Shown one piece after another: positions 33,608-44,300 of a DNA stretch of 64,000 nucleotides. A program made the position numbers and the translations under genes. A model generated the notes under the pieces. That model saw nothing but the letters and a program-made list of their open reading frames with translations, had not been told where the DNA came from and did not search any database. The stretch spans positions 227,426,024 to 227,490,023 of the forward strand of contig NC_134571.1 in the NCBI RefSeq assembly GCF_050947875.1. Reading direction: 5' to 3'. Each line of letters opens with the position of its first letter. The stretch's first letter is position 1. The DNA is from Dermacentor variabilis (Eukaryota > Arthropoda > Arachnida > Ixodida > Ixodidae).

Positions 33608-34077
33608 GGGGACGTTACAGGGACTGTAAAAACAGGTCCTGCAAACGCCAGCTGTACGTTATCACTATAACCAAATATGAGATAACCTAGGTTGGTTATT
33701 CACACAAGGTTAACCCTTGCTGCCTGGAAATATTGGAAGTAAATGGAAGCTAGGAGAAGACAGGAAAGATGAAAAAGTAAGAGAAAGACGAAGGCTGGAT
33801 GGAGAGAGAGACAGGAAAAGGCAACTACCGATTTCCCCCGGGTGGGTCAGTCCGGGGGTGCCGTCTACGTGAAGCAGAGGCCAAAGGGGTGTGTTGCCGC
33901 CGCCGAGGGGCCGTAAAGGTCCAAACACCCGGCATTGGCTCAACCCCCAGGATCCCCTTTTCCCCGGACACGGCTAAGCCGCGCACGGCTACACGCGGGA
34001 AGGTCCAACCCTCGTGTGCTCGGGTCCGTGGTGTCGCAACACACCAAACGCCTGCTGACGCAGATGCCCCTGCGGGG
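33608..34077 (-). promoter_or_regulatory. LINE 5' UTR (probable internal promoter region)
   Basis: GC-rich non-coding sequence between the target duplication and ORF1. I-type LINEs carry an internal pol II promoter at their 5' end; no specific element is identified here. Confidence 0.5.
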
Positions 34078-34107
34078 AGGAGAGAGGGAGTGGGAAGTGA
34101 AAGATGA
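34078..34107 (-). mobile_element. Tigger copy A, short right remnant
   Basis: Continues the Tigger after the LINE (GTGGGAAGTGAAAGATGAT, also present near 37110-37130) and stops abruptly; about 330 bp of the end found in copy B are missing. Confidence 0.75.
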
Positions 34108-35523
34108 TCCAACGCTTGGGCATACAGATCGACGGTACGTCGCTGACATGTCGTCTACCATCGCTTCCTTCAGTACAGAGCCCCACAGGTGTGCCTCCGG
34201 GTTTTGATCACCTCTTCAGTGACGAGTTGGGTCTCGTCAACAATTTTGTGCACCGAATTCATCGGCAGCAAGATGCGAAACCAGTATCTTCAAAGTTGCG
34301 CCCGACTACCCCTGGCTCTCCGTGACGAGGTAACAAATGAATTGCGACGTCTCGAGGACTGAGACGTCATCGAGCGCGTCTAGGCTTCTGAGGGAGTGTC
34401 TCCACTCGTGGTGGTGCGCAAGAAGGATGGAACCATGCGGCTTTGTGTAGATCTACGGGAACAGGACAGTCTTGTGTCTCAAGTTCAAGAAAGGGTCTTG
34501 CAGAAACAGTGGCAGACTAAACAGTCCGTAGACAAACGTAGAGGTGCTCAGGCAACTCGTATCAAGGTGGGAGACACCGTCAGAATAAGATTTAACAGGA
34601 AAGGATTTTTTAAGTACAGTAAACCTCGTAGAGTTAAGGCCCAGATAGGACCATCTATTTTTGTACTCAGTGATGGGAAGACGTGGCATGTGTCTAAGTT
34701 AACCCTAGTGATAAAGGATTCAGCAGATAGTACATTGTGTACAAGTGATAGAGACTTTTTGTACTCATATTCAAATCTGGATAGTCATTCCGATGACTCA
34801 TCTGTAGTGACAGCGTCTTCTCATAGTTATAAGCATCAGCTAAGTAGTTCGTCTGACAGTATCACTTCCGAGTCTGCACAGTCAGCAGTCATCTCTGATT
34901 CCGTGGGGGAATCGGTAGCCTCCCAGGACTTGTTGGGACTTCGAGAGGAGCTTCGTGGGCAACCCTCTCCAGCTTTGAGCGACAACCACATTCAATAGTC
35001 CAACCAGGGGGAGGGAAATAATAGTGGGACGACGGGGTCTTCGAAGTCGACCGATACGCGTCGCAACCCCCAAAGTTCTTCTGAGGTACGCACACGTCCT
35101 CATCGTGACAGAAAACGGCCTCCGTGGCTCGATGATTATGCTTCTTGAATGTAGAGCATATTGCCGTCTTCGAAATGCCACCGCTAGGGGCCTCGCTGTG
35201 ACATTTAGGAGACAGTTCACATGTTTCGTTAACACAGGTATAAAATGTGTTCCTTGTTGCGGTGCAGTGAGTCTTGTGCCGTGTTCCTTGTCGGATATTG
35301 TTTTGAGTGACTACCTGTGTTTTGGTGCCCAAGACTGGTGCGCGTGTGTGTGAACTTGGGCGGGGACGGACTGAATTTGTTGTGGACTTAAGTGCGTGCC
35401 TTGTGTGCAACTGGTGCACGTGTGTGTGAACGTGGGGGGAAACGAACTGAATTTGTCCTTGGACTTAAGTGCGCGTCTTGTGTGCGAGTTTCACTGTATG
35501 CTTACTTTGTTTTCAGGGGGGGA
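34108..35523 (+). mobile_element. Internally deleted gypsy element (B)
   Basis: The left part has the RT start (VNNFVHRIHRQQDAKPVSS, RRLEDxDVIERV, SPLVVVRKKDGTMRLCVDLR). At about 34465 the frame jumps from RT block 1 directly to the integrase C-terminal region, so roughly 2 kb of RT, RNase H and integrase core are missing. The downstream frame ends in a basic tail (HRDRKRPPWLDDY). The polypurine tract CAGGGGGGGA (35513-35523) precedes a probable LTR. It is non-autonomous. Confidence 0.75.
34396..34998 (+). pseudogene. Gypsy RT block 1 fused to integrase C-terminus
   Basis: About 25 residues of RT (SPLVVVRKKDGTMRLCVDLR) are joined to a chromatin-binding-type domain (KVGDTVRIRFNRKGFFKYSKPR and FVLSDGKTWHVSKLTLV). 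The rest is Ser/Asp-rich (SHSDDSSVV, SSSSDSITSES). The fusion stays open, but it is an effect of deletion and no catalytic part remains. Confidence 0.75.
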
Positions 35524-35720
35524 TGATGTGGTATAGTGTCTCCCCCTGCCAGATCTCCGTGTTATCATACATTTGTTTCATGCTAGTCTAGCTAGATGGC
35601 GCACCCCCCTTCTGTAATGTGACAAGCTTGGACCACTCAGGAGGTGCCATCTGGCGTGTAGAGTCTTTTTTGGTAATAAACGGCCGCTAGCCGGCTCAGT
35701 GCTTTGTCCGGTTTTCATCA
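35524..35720 (+). repeat. Probable 3' LTR of gypsy B
   Basis: Begins TGATGTGG after the polypurine tract, contains TAATAAA near 35674 and may end at CATCA (35720). No partner LTR is seen, so the right edge is tentative. Confidence 0.5.
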
Positions 35721-35724
35721 GGAG

Positions 35725-36350
35725 CAGTTGGCTCCGCGTGTCCCTCTCTGCGCCGAGCGCTCGCCGCGCGTTCGCTGGGCGCGGGCCCCCACTTGCCTGC
35801 CGCTGCCGACACAACACACTGCTTGTACACGCTCTCCATGTGACGGCAGTGTAGCACTTGGTGCGTCATCTTCCAACTCGGAGTCATTGTCCGGCGGTGC
35901 AGCAGAAACATAACGAATGATTTCTTCGTCGAGTTCTGTGCATATCAGCTCCTGTGAAACTGTCAAATGAGACGGTGTCCGGAATTGCAATGCAACCGCT
36001 GCCCAGGTCTCTGCAAAACATTTTCGGCATCAGTAGGGAGCACATCGGAAGGCTGGGCCTAGGCCTCCCTGCACCCACTTGCTGGCATGCCCCAGCGCAG
36101 TCTGCACGGGCACTGTCGGCGCCATTAGACACTTGACGTGATGTTTCCGTATGCCGCGTTGGATCACTGCAACCTTGACACAGCACCCAAAGCAAACACT
36201 ACCACGCCGTCATGCCGACACCAGTTGCACAAACGAAAAACGTGGCCTACTCACAGCATTGTGCACAAAGAAAGAAACAAATCAGCTGCTGGATTGTCTT
36301 GACATGGCTTACTAAGCTGAGGCCGGAACTGCTGTAGTCACTCTATCGAA
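35725..36350 (-). mobile_element. Tigger-like transposase C-terminal fragment
   Basis: On the minus strand LTVSQELICTELDEEIIRYV and then PPDNDSELEDDAPS resemble the helical and acidic tail of CENP-B-type transposases. No ends or catalytic core are recognised. Frameshifted. Confidence 0.4.
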
Positions 36351-36780
36351 CCAGGCAGAAACAATGATGAGTGGGGATTTGCAGTAGTGCCACTTTGTGG
36401 GGCAGCAAGGAGGCTCCATTCAAAACAAAAATGGCATTCAGCAAGTCGAACCATGCACCGGTCAGAGTTGGTGCATGGTGCTCTCTATCGGGTTGGCTCA
36501 AGGAGTGCCCGAAAAATCAGACGAGAGGTTGCAAGGTGTCCGAACTTTCGGCAGTTGTTATGCATTATGGAGAATGGTGGTGCCGCGAAGCAGATCGAAT
36601 AATCGAGCATGTCCAAATTTTTGGAGTCCAAAAAATCAGTCCTGAATGCAAACATGGTAGGAGGCAAGCACCGCTCCCAGTCCGTCTTCCTTTCGAAGCA
36701 TAACGCTCTTAACACATGCTTCATAATAGAGTGTAGCGTCTCTACGGAATGGGACTGTGGATGGTACAGTGTGTTATATG
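36351..36780. other. No recognisable gene
   Basis: Short frames only (up to 110 codons); no motif recognised. Confidence 0.4.
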
Positions 36781-38143
36781 CAGTCGAACCCGACTATATC
36801 GAACCTGTTTACATCGAATTATTCTATATATCGAACAATTTCTGGTCACGGTATAGTTACAATGAGTATATATAGCAAAAATTACGCTTACATCGAACAA
36901 ATATTGCAGTGACTCCCGATATATCGAACGTCAAACGGCGGAAAAGTGCCCCCAGAAGTTGGCTTTCCCTCGCGGTAGTGGGGAAACCCGGCGGCGCGGT
37001 TCCATCCAAACGCTCTCCCACCGTGACCGCGCTGCCTCGGGCTGTTCGGGCGAGCCGTCGACACTCCCCCTGTCGCACATAGTGAAGGCTATTATCCTCC
37101 CTCTTTCTCTATCATCTTTCACTTCCCACTCCCTCTCTCCTGACGACGCTTCGCCGTGCTCCCTCACGGGTTGCAGAATCAAGCGTCCTTCCTTTCTTTA
37201 GATCACTATCTATCGACACTCCCCAGCAAAAAATGATCCTGGCCCACCTGCAGCGCTTGCTCAGACAGCCAATCAGAGATTCTTGTGCGCTCTTCGTGCA
37301 AGATGGCGAAAGTGCGAGTTGTCTGGCTGCTTCTCTGGTTTATCGTGTTTGCGCCTTGTGGGCCTTCTCCCGCAGTGTTGCCGTGATGAAGCGGCAGAAT
37401 TCGCCTTTCGTCGTGAAGATCGAAATCATAAATCGCATCGAACGCGATATCCCCGCAGCGTGCAAGATTCCGAGGAGCACTCTCAGCACGATTAGGGCTA
37501 AAGTGGCCAGACTCGCAACCCTGTGCCCATGGCGCGCGACGCGTACGCACGGCCGTGTACGAGGCGTTCTTCATACGTGCCGGTTTCCGCATGCTCGGTG
37601 ATGACTGTAAATTCTGATGAATGCGACGAAGCCGTTGCCGGTGTTGCTGAAGTTTGGAGCGAGCTGTCAAAATTTCTGGGACATTCAAATCAACGGTGGA
37701 CGAGTTTGTGAGTGCATATGATGGTGTCGCGACGACGGTAGATCCCGAAACGAAGACTACATGGCCGACATCGTACCGAGCACAAATGAAAGTAGGCACA
37801 TTGAGGAAAGCAACTACGGTCCTTTGCCTACATCCTCCGAAGTGATTGGTGCACTCGCATTAGTCCGGTGCTTCTGCACGAATGCGGAAGGTTGCGGCCT
37901 CAGCTGCTCGGACTCCTTAGACAACGTGGGGAAGTGCGTGCGTCGCAGGCAGCGAAATTGCCCGAGCAGAAGAAAATGCAGGACTAATTTATGCGAAACT
38001 AAGCTAGTTTCGTCAATAAAGTGATCTTATAAATGGTATGTGCTTTTATGACATCCAATTATTTAGCAGGCTTATATCGAATTATGCTCTATATCGAACT
38101 GATAGGCGTTTTTTTGCGAGTTCGATATAGCCGGGTTTGACTG
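36781..38143 (+). mobile_element. Tigger copy B, deletion derivative
   Basis: Ends CAGTCGAACCCGAC and, inverted, CAGTCAAACCCGGC; TA follows the right end (38144-38145) while TG stands on the left. On the plus strand lie a CENP-B-type helix-turn-helix (MKRQNSPFVVKIEIINRIER, SRSTLST-like, from 37386) and a C-terminal tail (PTSSEVIGALALVRCF); the DDE core between them is missing. It is nearly identical to copy A at 27086-28099, so both spread recently and were probably mobilised by a full-length relative. Confidence 0.85.
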
Positions 38144-38159
38144 TATATATATATGAATT

Positions 38160-39829
38160 AGCCTTACCCTACATCATTCTAGAAAGGTTGTGGTCAGGTC
38201 CCTAGTAAACGCAGTGTCTTGGTCGGACTGCACTTCAGTGGGAAAACCAACTCGTGAGAATATCGAGAGGAGTGCATTAACTATTTCCACCAAACTAAGT
38301 TCTTTAAGAGGAACTGCTCCAGGGAACGTAGTGGTGGGGCACATCGCTGTCAAAATATGACGATATCCCGAGGTTGTTATTGGAAGCGGGTGTACTGTGC
38401 CACTACGAGCTGGTGAAAGGGCTCAGTGATGGTGCGCGCTAACTTCATCGGTGCTCTTGCCTTTTCACCTAGGCCGCTATCTTGTACACGTTCGAAAAGC
38501 CGACGTTCGATTTCGCCTCACACGATTGGACTAGATTGGCCTAGGCCGCGATATCGGCGCAGCCTGGACAATCGCGTGAGGCGAAATTGAACGTCGGCTT
38601 TTCCAACTTGTACAAGATAGCAGCCCTGGCCTCCCCATGCACTGACATGTGCCGCAAGTTCTTACGAATTGCTCTGTGTTGTGGAAACAACCTGGCCAAT
38701 AATATTCCTGTAATAGTCGATCCTTAGTTTTCTTGACATCTAATTGACCAGCCCAAGAGTTCCCGTGCGACAAGTGCAAAAGACCCTGTCGATAAGCCTG
38801 GGACATGACCAGCTGGTCAAATATGACACCCATGCGATCTACATACTTCCAGTGCAGTAGGCCACCTCTCTCATAAAAATTACACTTTCCGTGCCACACC
38901 TTCGTTTAGGTTGTCTTGTATGTTCCGCAGGCTGAGGTCCTTACTTTGCTCGGACTTCAAGGCTGTACTCTCTATCTCTAACAGCCACTGTGACACTGAC
39001 GTGGAGGACTAGTTAACATCTTATGAAAGGGTGAGTGCACATAAGAAGTGGGACAATGCCGTGAAGTTCCCTAACATCATATTTTATCTGAGTGGCGTTG
39101 CCGAACTCTTGTTCCATAATCACGAAAGGCCAAAGGCACTACAAACAAATCTGGCTATGGCTCTTCCAATAACTCGACTGCTTCCACTACCAGGACCTCT
39201 GCCTGCGGTTCCAACGCGGACGCATTCTCAATCTTTACTTTCTAAGGTTCGCAATAGAGATCCACCTCAGTGCTGTTTCTGCGACTGCTTTTGCAGCTAA
39301 CTTACGAGCTTTCCATCTCATTAGTGTCATCACGCTAGCCTCCCCGAACATTAGCCCGTTCTCGCGCAGAATCTGATCCAACCTATGTGAAAACAGGTAA
39401 AGGTACTGTGGAGCAAGCGTAGGCCATACGGCAGCTTCTGTCTGAAGTGTGCCAAAAGGACCTTTAGTAGATACCTTTGCAACTGGAAGACAAGCACTGT
39501 GAGCTTCTACAGCTTGTTTAATCTAGGCACATTCACCCGTGAACATCTCAGGTTCCACATAAGAGCCATGAGCCACGTCCATAGTAGCCGCGGAGTCGCA
39601 CAGCGCATGACATGGTTTCCCGTTTACCTCAAGGTCACGCATGTACTGTTCGAGCAGCTTCATGCTCTTTTCATTGCAACCGACCGATAAAAACACTACC
39701 TTTGCCTTGTTACATTGCACAGCAATGTGCTCTAGTTTGTGACAGTTGTAGCAAAGAAAGGGTTTCCTCGCTTCCAATTTCTTTTGCTGCAATGCCTTAA
39801 CTTCAAAGGTCCCTTCCAACCAGGAAGTA
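38160..39829 (-). mobile_element. Gypsy element (C), right half: integrase, protease, zinc knuckle
   Basis: On the minus strand: a gag zinc knuckle (CYNCHKLEHIAVQC) with a protease-like CDSAAT box at 39523-39829; the integrase zinc domain at 38640-38899 (HLSHGNSWAGQLDVKKTKDR, YYWPGCF, CGTCQ); and core remnants at 38160-38430. A foldback repeat interrupts integrase at 38472-38625. RT is not recognised between 38900 and 39520, so it is deleted or decayed. The gag portion resumes across a Tigger at 42388. Confidence 0.75.
38472..38625. mobile_element. Foldback (MITE-like) insert in gypsy C integrase
   Basis: Inverted arms of ~57 bp (38472-38528 and 38568-38625, sharing CTATCTTGTAC and AAAAGCCGACGTTC) surround a 39-bp loop. 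It lies between integrase zinc-domain and core sequence, so it was inserted. Confidence 0.75.
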
Positions 39830-40198
39830 CAGTGCAGTCCACTTATAATGATACCACATATAACGATATATCGGTTATAACGATGGGTGGACATGAGAGT
39901 GTCATTTTATACATTAAGTCTATGGGGAAAAAAACATTTATAACGATAGGTTATTCAGCGCATATCAGATATAACAATCAAAATTTTGCCGTACATATGG
40001 CTTTTTCCATGCAAAATAATCGTAACATTTGCATTGCTTAGTTCCCTGAAACAAACGATGTCGAGACGAGGCGATGTTTACCTCCGTAAGTTCGTACCTG
40101 CCGCCATTACCACGCTGCGTGTCCCGCGCCGCCCGCGCACCGGAGAGTACTTGAGTAGGCACAGCGCGCCACAAGATGGCGCTAGCTGCTTCATGCAC

Positions 40199-40516
40199 GT
40201 AAAGCCCCTTAGACTTCGTAAAGTAGTGCCATGCTTTGAAGAATGCTGCCTCCTCCTCGCGCGCTCTGGCCGAGGCCGCCGCCGCGTCGCTATTGGCCTA
40301 ATAGCATCCTGCGGGCCCTAGCGCCATGCATCAGTGCCATTTTTGCTCGAGAAGCGTCTACAGAGTGGCGAGGAGCACATGTTGGCGCCGTTGCTACACT
40401 CAAGCAGTGTAGGTGGCGCCACGGTCAAGGATGAAGCGTGAAAGAGAGGAGAAACGAGGAGGAGTGCAGGTGGAGGAGGAGAGTGTCGCTACTTTACGAA
40501 GTTTAAGGGGCTTTAC
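40199..40516. mobile_element. 318-bp MITE inside the Tigger
   Basis: Inverted ends of 28 bp (GTAAAGCCCCTTAGACTTCG at 40199 and its complement ending 40516, one mismatch in the shared part). Weaker pairing may extend a few bases outward. Non-coding. Confidence 0.85.
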
Positions 40517-40680
40517 ATGCGTGTCGGACACAGTCTCTCCGAAAGAGAGAGAAAGAAAAAAAAAAAAAGCAACAAGCAAAGCGGCGCGATGGCACCCGTC
40601 CTGCACTCAGTCTCTCTCTCGCGATAGCAGGCCGACGCCACCGAAGCAGCGTGCAACCAACGGTACAACCCAGTTCGAAG

Positions 40681-42174
40681 ATGGCACCGACAAAGCGTAA
40701 AGCTGTGTCGCTTGACACGAAGATGGATATTTTGCAGGATTCTCGACACGGCTTCAAGGTGAGCGCCCTCGTGAAGAAGTATGGGCTTGCCCAGTCGACG
40801 ATATCAACCATCTTGAAAACCGGGAGCACCACGATTGTGAAGGCAGGAGCTATCAGCGGCCATGCCGATCAGCAGCCATGCCGATCAGCGGAAAAGGGTT
40901 AGAGACCCTTTTTACGCCGATGTTGAAGAGGCGCTTTACCAGTGGTTCATCACAACCCGCACGCATAATGGCCAATACTTGCCACCAAAGCGAAAAACTT
41001 CGCATTTACAAAAACGTGGTAGGGGAAGCGGCGTCTTTGGACACAGAGGCAAAGCAGCAGTGGCTGCAGACAAAGCTGCCCAGCGTGCTGAAGCGGTACG
41101 CGGAGAAGGACATATATGATTGCAACGAAACTGCTCTGTTTTTTCAAATGTTGCATCGAAGACTCACGCTCTTAAAGGAGATCGATGCCCCGGCGGGAAG
41201 CACTCGAAACTTAGGGTGACCGTGTTGCTGTGCGTTTGCATGGACGGGAGCCATCGTCTCAAGCCTTTCATGATCGGGTGATCAAAGAAGCCAACGTGCT
41301 TTAAGAATCGGCGCATCCCGGTCCGCTATCGCAGCAACAAGAAGGCGTGGATGACCCGCGACCTGTTCGACGAATGGCTGCTCGAGTTCGACAGTATAAT
41401 TGAAGGCCAAGGAAGAAAAGTAGTGTTGCTACTTGACAACTGCAGCACACACAGCGTTAACCCAAAGCTAACATCTGTCGAATTGATGTTTCTGCCTCCG
41501 AATACTACGGCAGGCCTTCAGCCATTGGACGCTGGCGTGATCGCCAACTTTAAAGTCCTGTATCGGCGGCACATGCTGGAGTGGCTAATTTTAGCCATTG
41601 ACCGCGCAGCTCTTCGCACGTCGGGTCATGCAGACAGGCCCCCTGACCTGAAGATCAGCCCTTTGAAAGCCGTGCGCTTCGTTTACGGTGCATGGTATGA
41701 AGTAAAGCAGCCAACCATACAAAAAAGCGGGCTTTGTGCGTCAGGACGAACTTCCCCAGCCCACTGAGACCAACACGGTGGAAGCCGTTGACATAACCGA
41801 GCTCTGGGAGCTCGTTCCTACTGGTGACACAGGTAGAGGAGTTTTTGACTGCAGACAGTGCTGCCTCATTCTGCGATAAGGTCACCGACGAGGCGATCGC
41901 CAAAGATGTGCTGTCTGGACAGATGGCAAACTTGTGCGACGGTGGCGACGGCAGCAGCGACAGTGACAACGAGATTGACAGTGGCTCCTTGACCCCGACC
42001 ACGATGTCCACGCAAAGTGCACTGTCATCGATCGACTCCTTAATTGATTTTATGCATGCCAAAGGATTGCCGCCAGTGTTCGCGCAGCAGCTGGAATCCA
42101 TGCACACCGCGGTTGTGAAGCTGCCGCAAGAGCAAGTGCAGATTTCGAACTATTTCGGCACGCCTAACCCTTGA
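40681..42174 (+). pseudogene. Tigger (CENP-B-like) transposase pseudogene
   Basis: Pieces in order: the N-terminal helix-turn-helix (KRKAVSLDTKMDILQD, LVKKYGLAQSTIST), the second DNA-binding domain with shifts (YQWFITTRTHNG), and a catalytic core. The first catalytic Asp is replaced (YDCNETALF where NxDET is expected); the second is present in VVLLLDNCSTH and the third in LQPLDAGVI. The tail is acidic, with SNYFGTPNP at the end. There are at least three frame breaks (near 40880, 41210 and 41770). Inactive. Confidence 0.88.
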
Positions 42175-42387
42175 CACGGTCATTGGTGCTAGAAATAAAG
42201 TTTGTTTTTCACAGTCTACTTTCTACATCATCTATTCTTTAGAGCAAGTAGCGAATTCGAGTTCAAAGCTGCAAAGGTATGTTCCGCGTTTTTTTTTTTT
42301 TATAACTGCAGTCCAGATATAGCGATCATCGGTTATAACGATCATGTTTTTCGTCTTTCTCGATATTGTTATAAGTGGACTGCCCTG

Positions 42388-43061
42388 TATTACATTTTGA
42401 GGTAGCCTCTATCATAGGCTCGTCCTTTCTTGGTCCTGAGCCTGCTGAGCATGAAATTGGGATTGCCTTTCCAACCATAGCTGACTTTGCGAACCCAATG
42501 AGTCACAAATTCCTCTGCTAGTTCAGGGGCTCTGGCTATCGTGCTAACTTCCGACCTATCTTGAACCCAGCACCTCACATTCTCAGGTCACCCGTTATAA
42601 AATTGCTCAAGTGCAAAGCACTGAATGACCTTTGCATGATCGCCATAGGCTTCTTGTTCCTTGAGCCATTCCTCCATGTTTGACATCAGCTTATATGCGA
42701 ATTCTGCATAGGACTCATTTCTAGCCTTTTCCATTTTGCAGAGCTTCCACCAGAGCACTTCCACTGACAGCCTATACTTACTTAGCAAACTAGACTTTAT
42801 CTTGTCATAATCCTCAGCTTCCTCTCTGGTTAAGCAAGTGATTACGTCCGTTTCCTAACTCGATAACAGCATGAGCAGACGCTGTGGCCACGATTCACGG
42901 GAGAATCGTTGCTTCTTGCACGTCCGCTTGAAGGTCACCAAGAAAAAAAACCTCTCCGAGCTTAAAGGTTTAGCTCTGTCATCTTTAACAATATGTGCTC
43001 TCCTGCATTCCATTTAAAGCTCGACTCGCTTCAATTCAAGTATGTGTTCCCTTTCCTCACG
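42388..43061 (-). mobile_element. Gypsy C, gag part
   Basis: Minus-strand frames read KYRLSVEVLWWKLCKMEKA, YAEFAYKLMSNMEEWLKEQ, ALEQFYNG and APELAEEFVTHWV, the capsid-type pattern (LEQF and so on) of gypsy gag. Stops and shifts interrupt it. It is the continuation of the zinc-knuckle portion cut off by the Tigger. Confidence 0.75.
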
Positions 43062-43072
43062 TCCTTTCTGTT

Positions 43073-43237
43073 AAAATTATGGGGTTTTACGTGCCAAAAC
43101 CACTTTCTGATTATGAGGCACGCCGTAGTGGGGGGCTCCCGAAATTTCGACCACCTGGGGTTCTTTAACGTGCACCTAAATCTAAGTACACGGGTGTTTT
43201 CACATTTCGCCCCCATCGAAATGCAGCCGCTGTGGCA
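43073..43237 (-). mobile_element. SINE fragment with 11-bp target duplication
   Basis: The block TGGGGTTTTACGTGCCAAAA, then ATGAGGCACGCCGTAGTGG and the CACCTGGGGTTCTTTAACGT motif, is a repeat found very widely in ticks (recalled, not searched). TCCTTTCTGTT (43062-43072) and TCCTTTCAGTT (43238-43248) flank it. The tRNA-like head expected at its right side is missing, so it is 5'-truncated. Confidence 0.75.
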
Positions 43238-43555
43238 TCCTTTCAGTTCTCTGTGTTCCCGTTCTTTACATTCGCATTCTTCTTGTTCTCTATTTTCTCG
43301 TTCTTCATGTTCTTTCTGTTCTCTATGTTGCCGTCATTCACATTTTTTCTGTTCTTTACGCTCCTGTTCTTCATGTTGTTTCTGTTCTCTAGGTTCCCAT
43401 TGTTCACAATCTTTTCTCTAGGTTCCCATTATTTACATTCTTTCCATTCTCTAGGTTCTCATTATTCACCGTTCTTTCTGCACTCTATGTTCCCGTTCTT
43501 CACATTCTTTTTGTTCTTTATGTTCCCGTTCTTCACTTTCCCATTGTTAGCTCAC
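43238..43555 (-). repeat. Glu/Lys/Arg-coding tandem repeat of gypsy C gag
   Basis: The C/T-rich plus strand, read on the minus strand, codes for runs such as EREHKEQKECEEREH and EHEERENREQEECECKE, a coiled-coil type gag N-terminus. Stops now break it. The 24-30 bp period has expanded as a minisatellite. Confidence 0.55.
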
Positions 43556-43666
43556 ATTGAGGAAAGCTTGCACGGGGCACTGAAGCTTTCCTCAATATGC
43601 AATCACGGGTATTGACATATACCTGTGATATATTGCATATTGCAATATGCAATATGTCACGGGTAT
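43556..43666. repeat. Cluster of palindromes (alternative hairpins)
   Basis: A perfect 14-bp stem (43556-43569 with 43583-43596, 13-nt loop) stands next to a perfect 26-nt palindrome (43630-43655). An ATACCYGTGA motif is present three times in alternating orientation (about 43600-43612, 43619-43628, 43657-43666), allowing competing pairings. Confidence 0.8.
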
Positions 43667-43859
43667 AAGCTACTTACACGATGTATTTACACAATGCGTA
43701 TATATACAGCAGCACAGAACCCCGAGAAACTGTTGCCACTTCGTCGGCTTTACCATCTATGACCTTGTCCTCTTTTCCACTGTAACAATATGAAAACGCT
43801 TGAAAGGCCCCTGTGTACCACAAATCATAAATCTTGTTTCATTGACTGGAGGCACAACA

Positions 43860-44300
43860 TTATCTAGCAGATACCCCTGAGCTGTGGAAAAACTTATAAA
43901 GGGCAAACGGGACAGTGTTTCGATGACAGAGCTCATCAGTACAGCAGTAACCTAAGGAATGACAATGGAAGTCATTTAGCAGGACATTGTAACAAGTGTC
44001 CCTGCACTCTCATATTTGAAAAGACAAAATTCACAGGGAAAGAAAAATTTAAGAAGGAAAGGGAAATAATAGAGGCTCAATACATTAGAAAGGAAGGTGA
44101 TAATGTGTAAGCGCTCCTTCTTTTGCCTTGTTGAAAAAAGAAATAGCTTTTTTGCATGAAAGATTATGATGTAGCTGATTTTGCAGATGTCTCTGCGACT
44201 GGTGCACACATGCCTATGGTGGAAAAGGTATAAAATGGCTGGATAATTTCAAATAAACTTTCAGTTGGCGGTCAGCACTTGTCTATGATATTTGTTTCCT
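43860..44300 (+). mobile_element. Penelope-like GIY-YIG fragment and 3' UTR
   Basis: The plus strand from about 43883 reads CGKTYKGQTGQCFDDRAHQY, SHLAGHCNKCPC and EREIIEAQYIRKEGDN, then, one frame over, VSAPSFALLKKEIAFL: the PLE endonuclease end. Its 3' region ends AAATAAACTTTCAGTTGG, then GTCAGCACTTGTC. RT is missing. Confidence 0.75.

Larger units (their letters stand above)
28100..34077 (-). mobile_element. Near full-length I-type LINE with 12-bp target duplication
   Basis: The 5978-bp element has a GC-rich 5' UTR (33608-34077), ORF1 (32258-33607), a 63-bp gap, ORF2 (32194-28475) and a 3' UTR that ends in TGATGATGATG repeats. AGGAGAGAGGGA occurs on both sides (28088-28099, 34078-34089). 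It sits in Tigger copy A. The presence of RNase H after RT places it in the I group. It is intact but for one stop codon in ORF2. Confidence 0.93.
39830..42387 (+). mobile_element. Tigger-type transposon, decayed
   Basis: Ends CAGTGCAGTCCACTTATAA (39830) and, inverted, CAGGGCAGTCCACTTATAA (ending 42387), with TA outside on both sides. The plus strand encodes a CENP-B-type transposase across several frames. It carries a 318-bp MITE in its 5' part. It splits gypsy C gag. Confidence 0.9.

Noticed and set aside
33799..34207. Overlapping 70-102 aa frames on both strands
   Set aside because: They fall in the GC-rich LINE 5' UTR and the Tigger remnant; no domain and no consistent frame.
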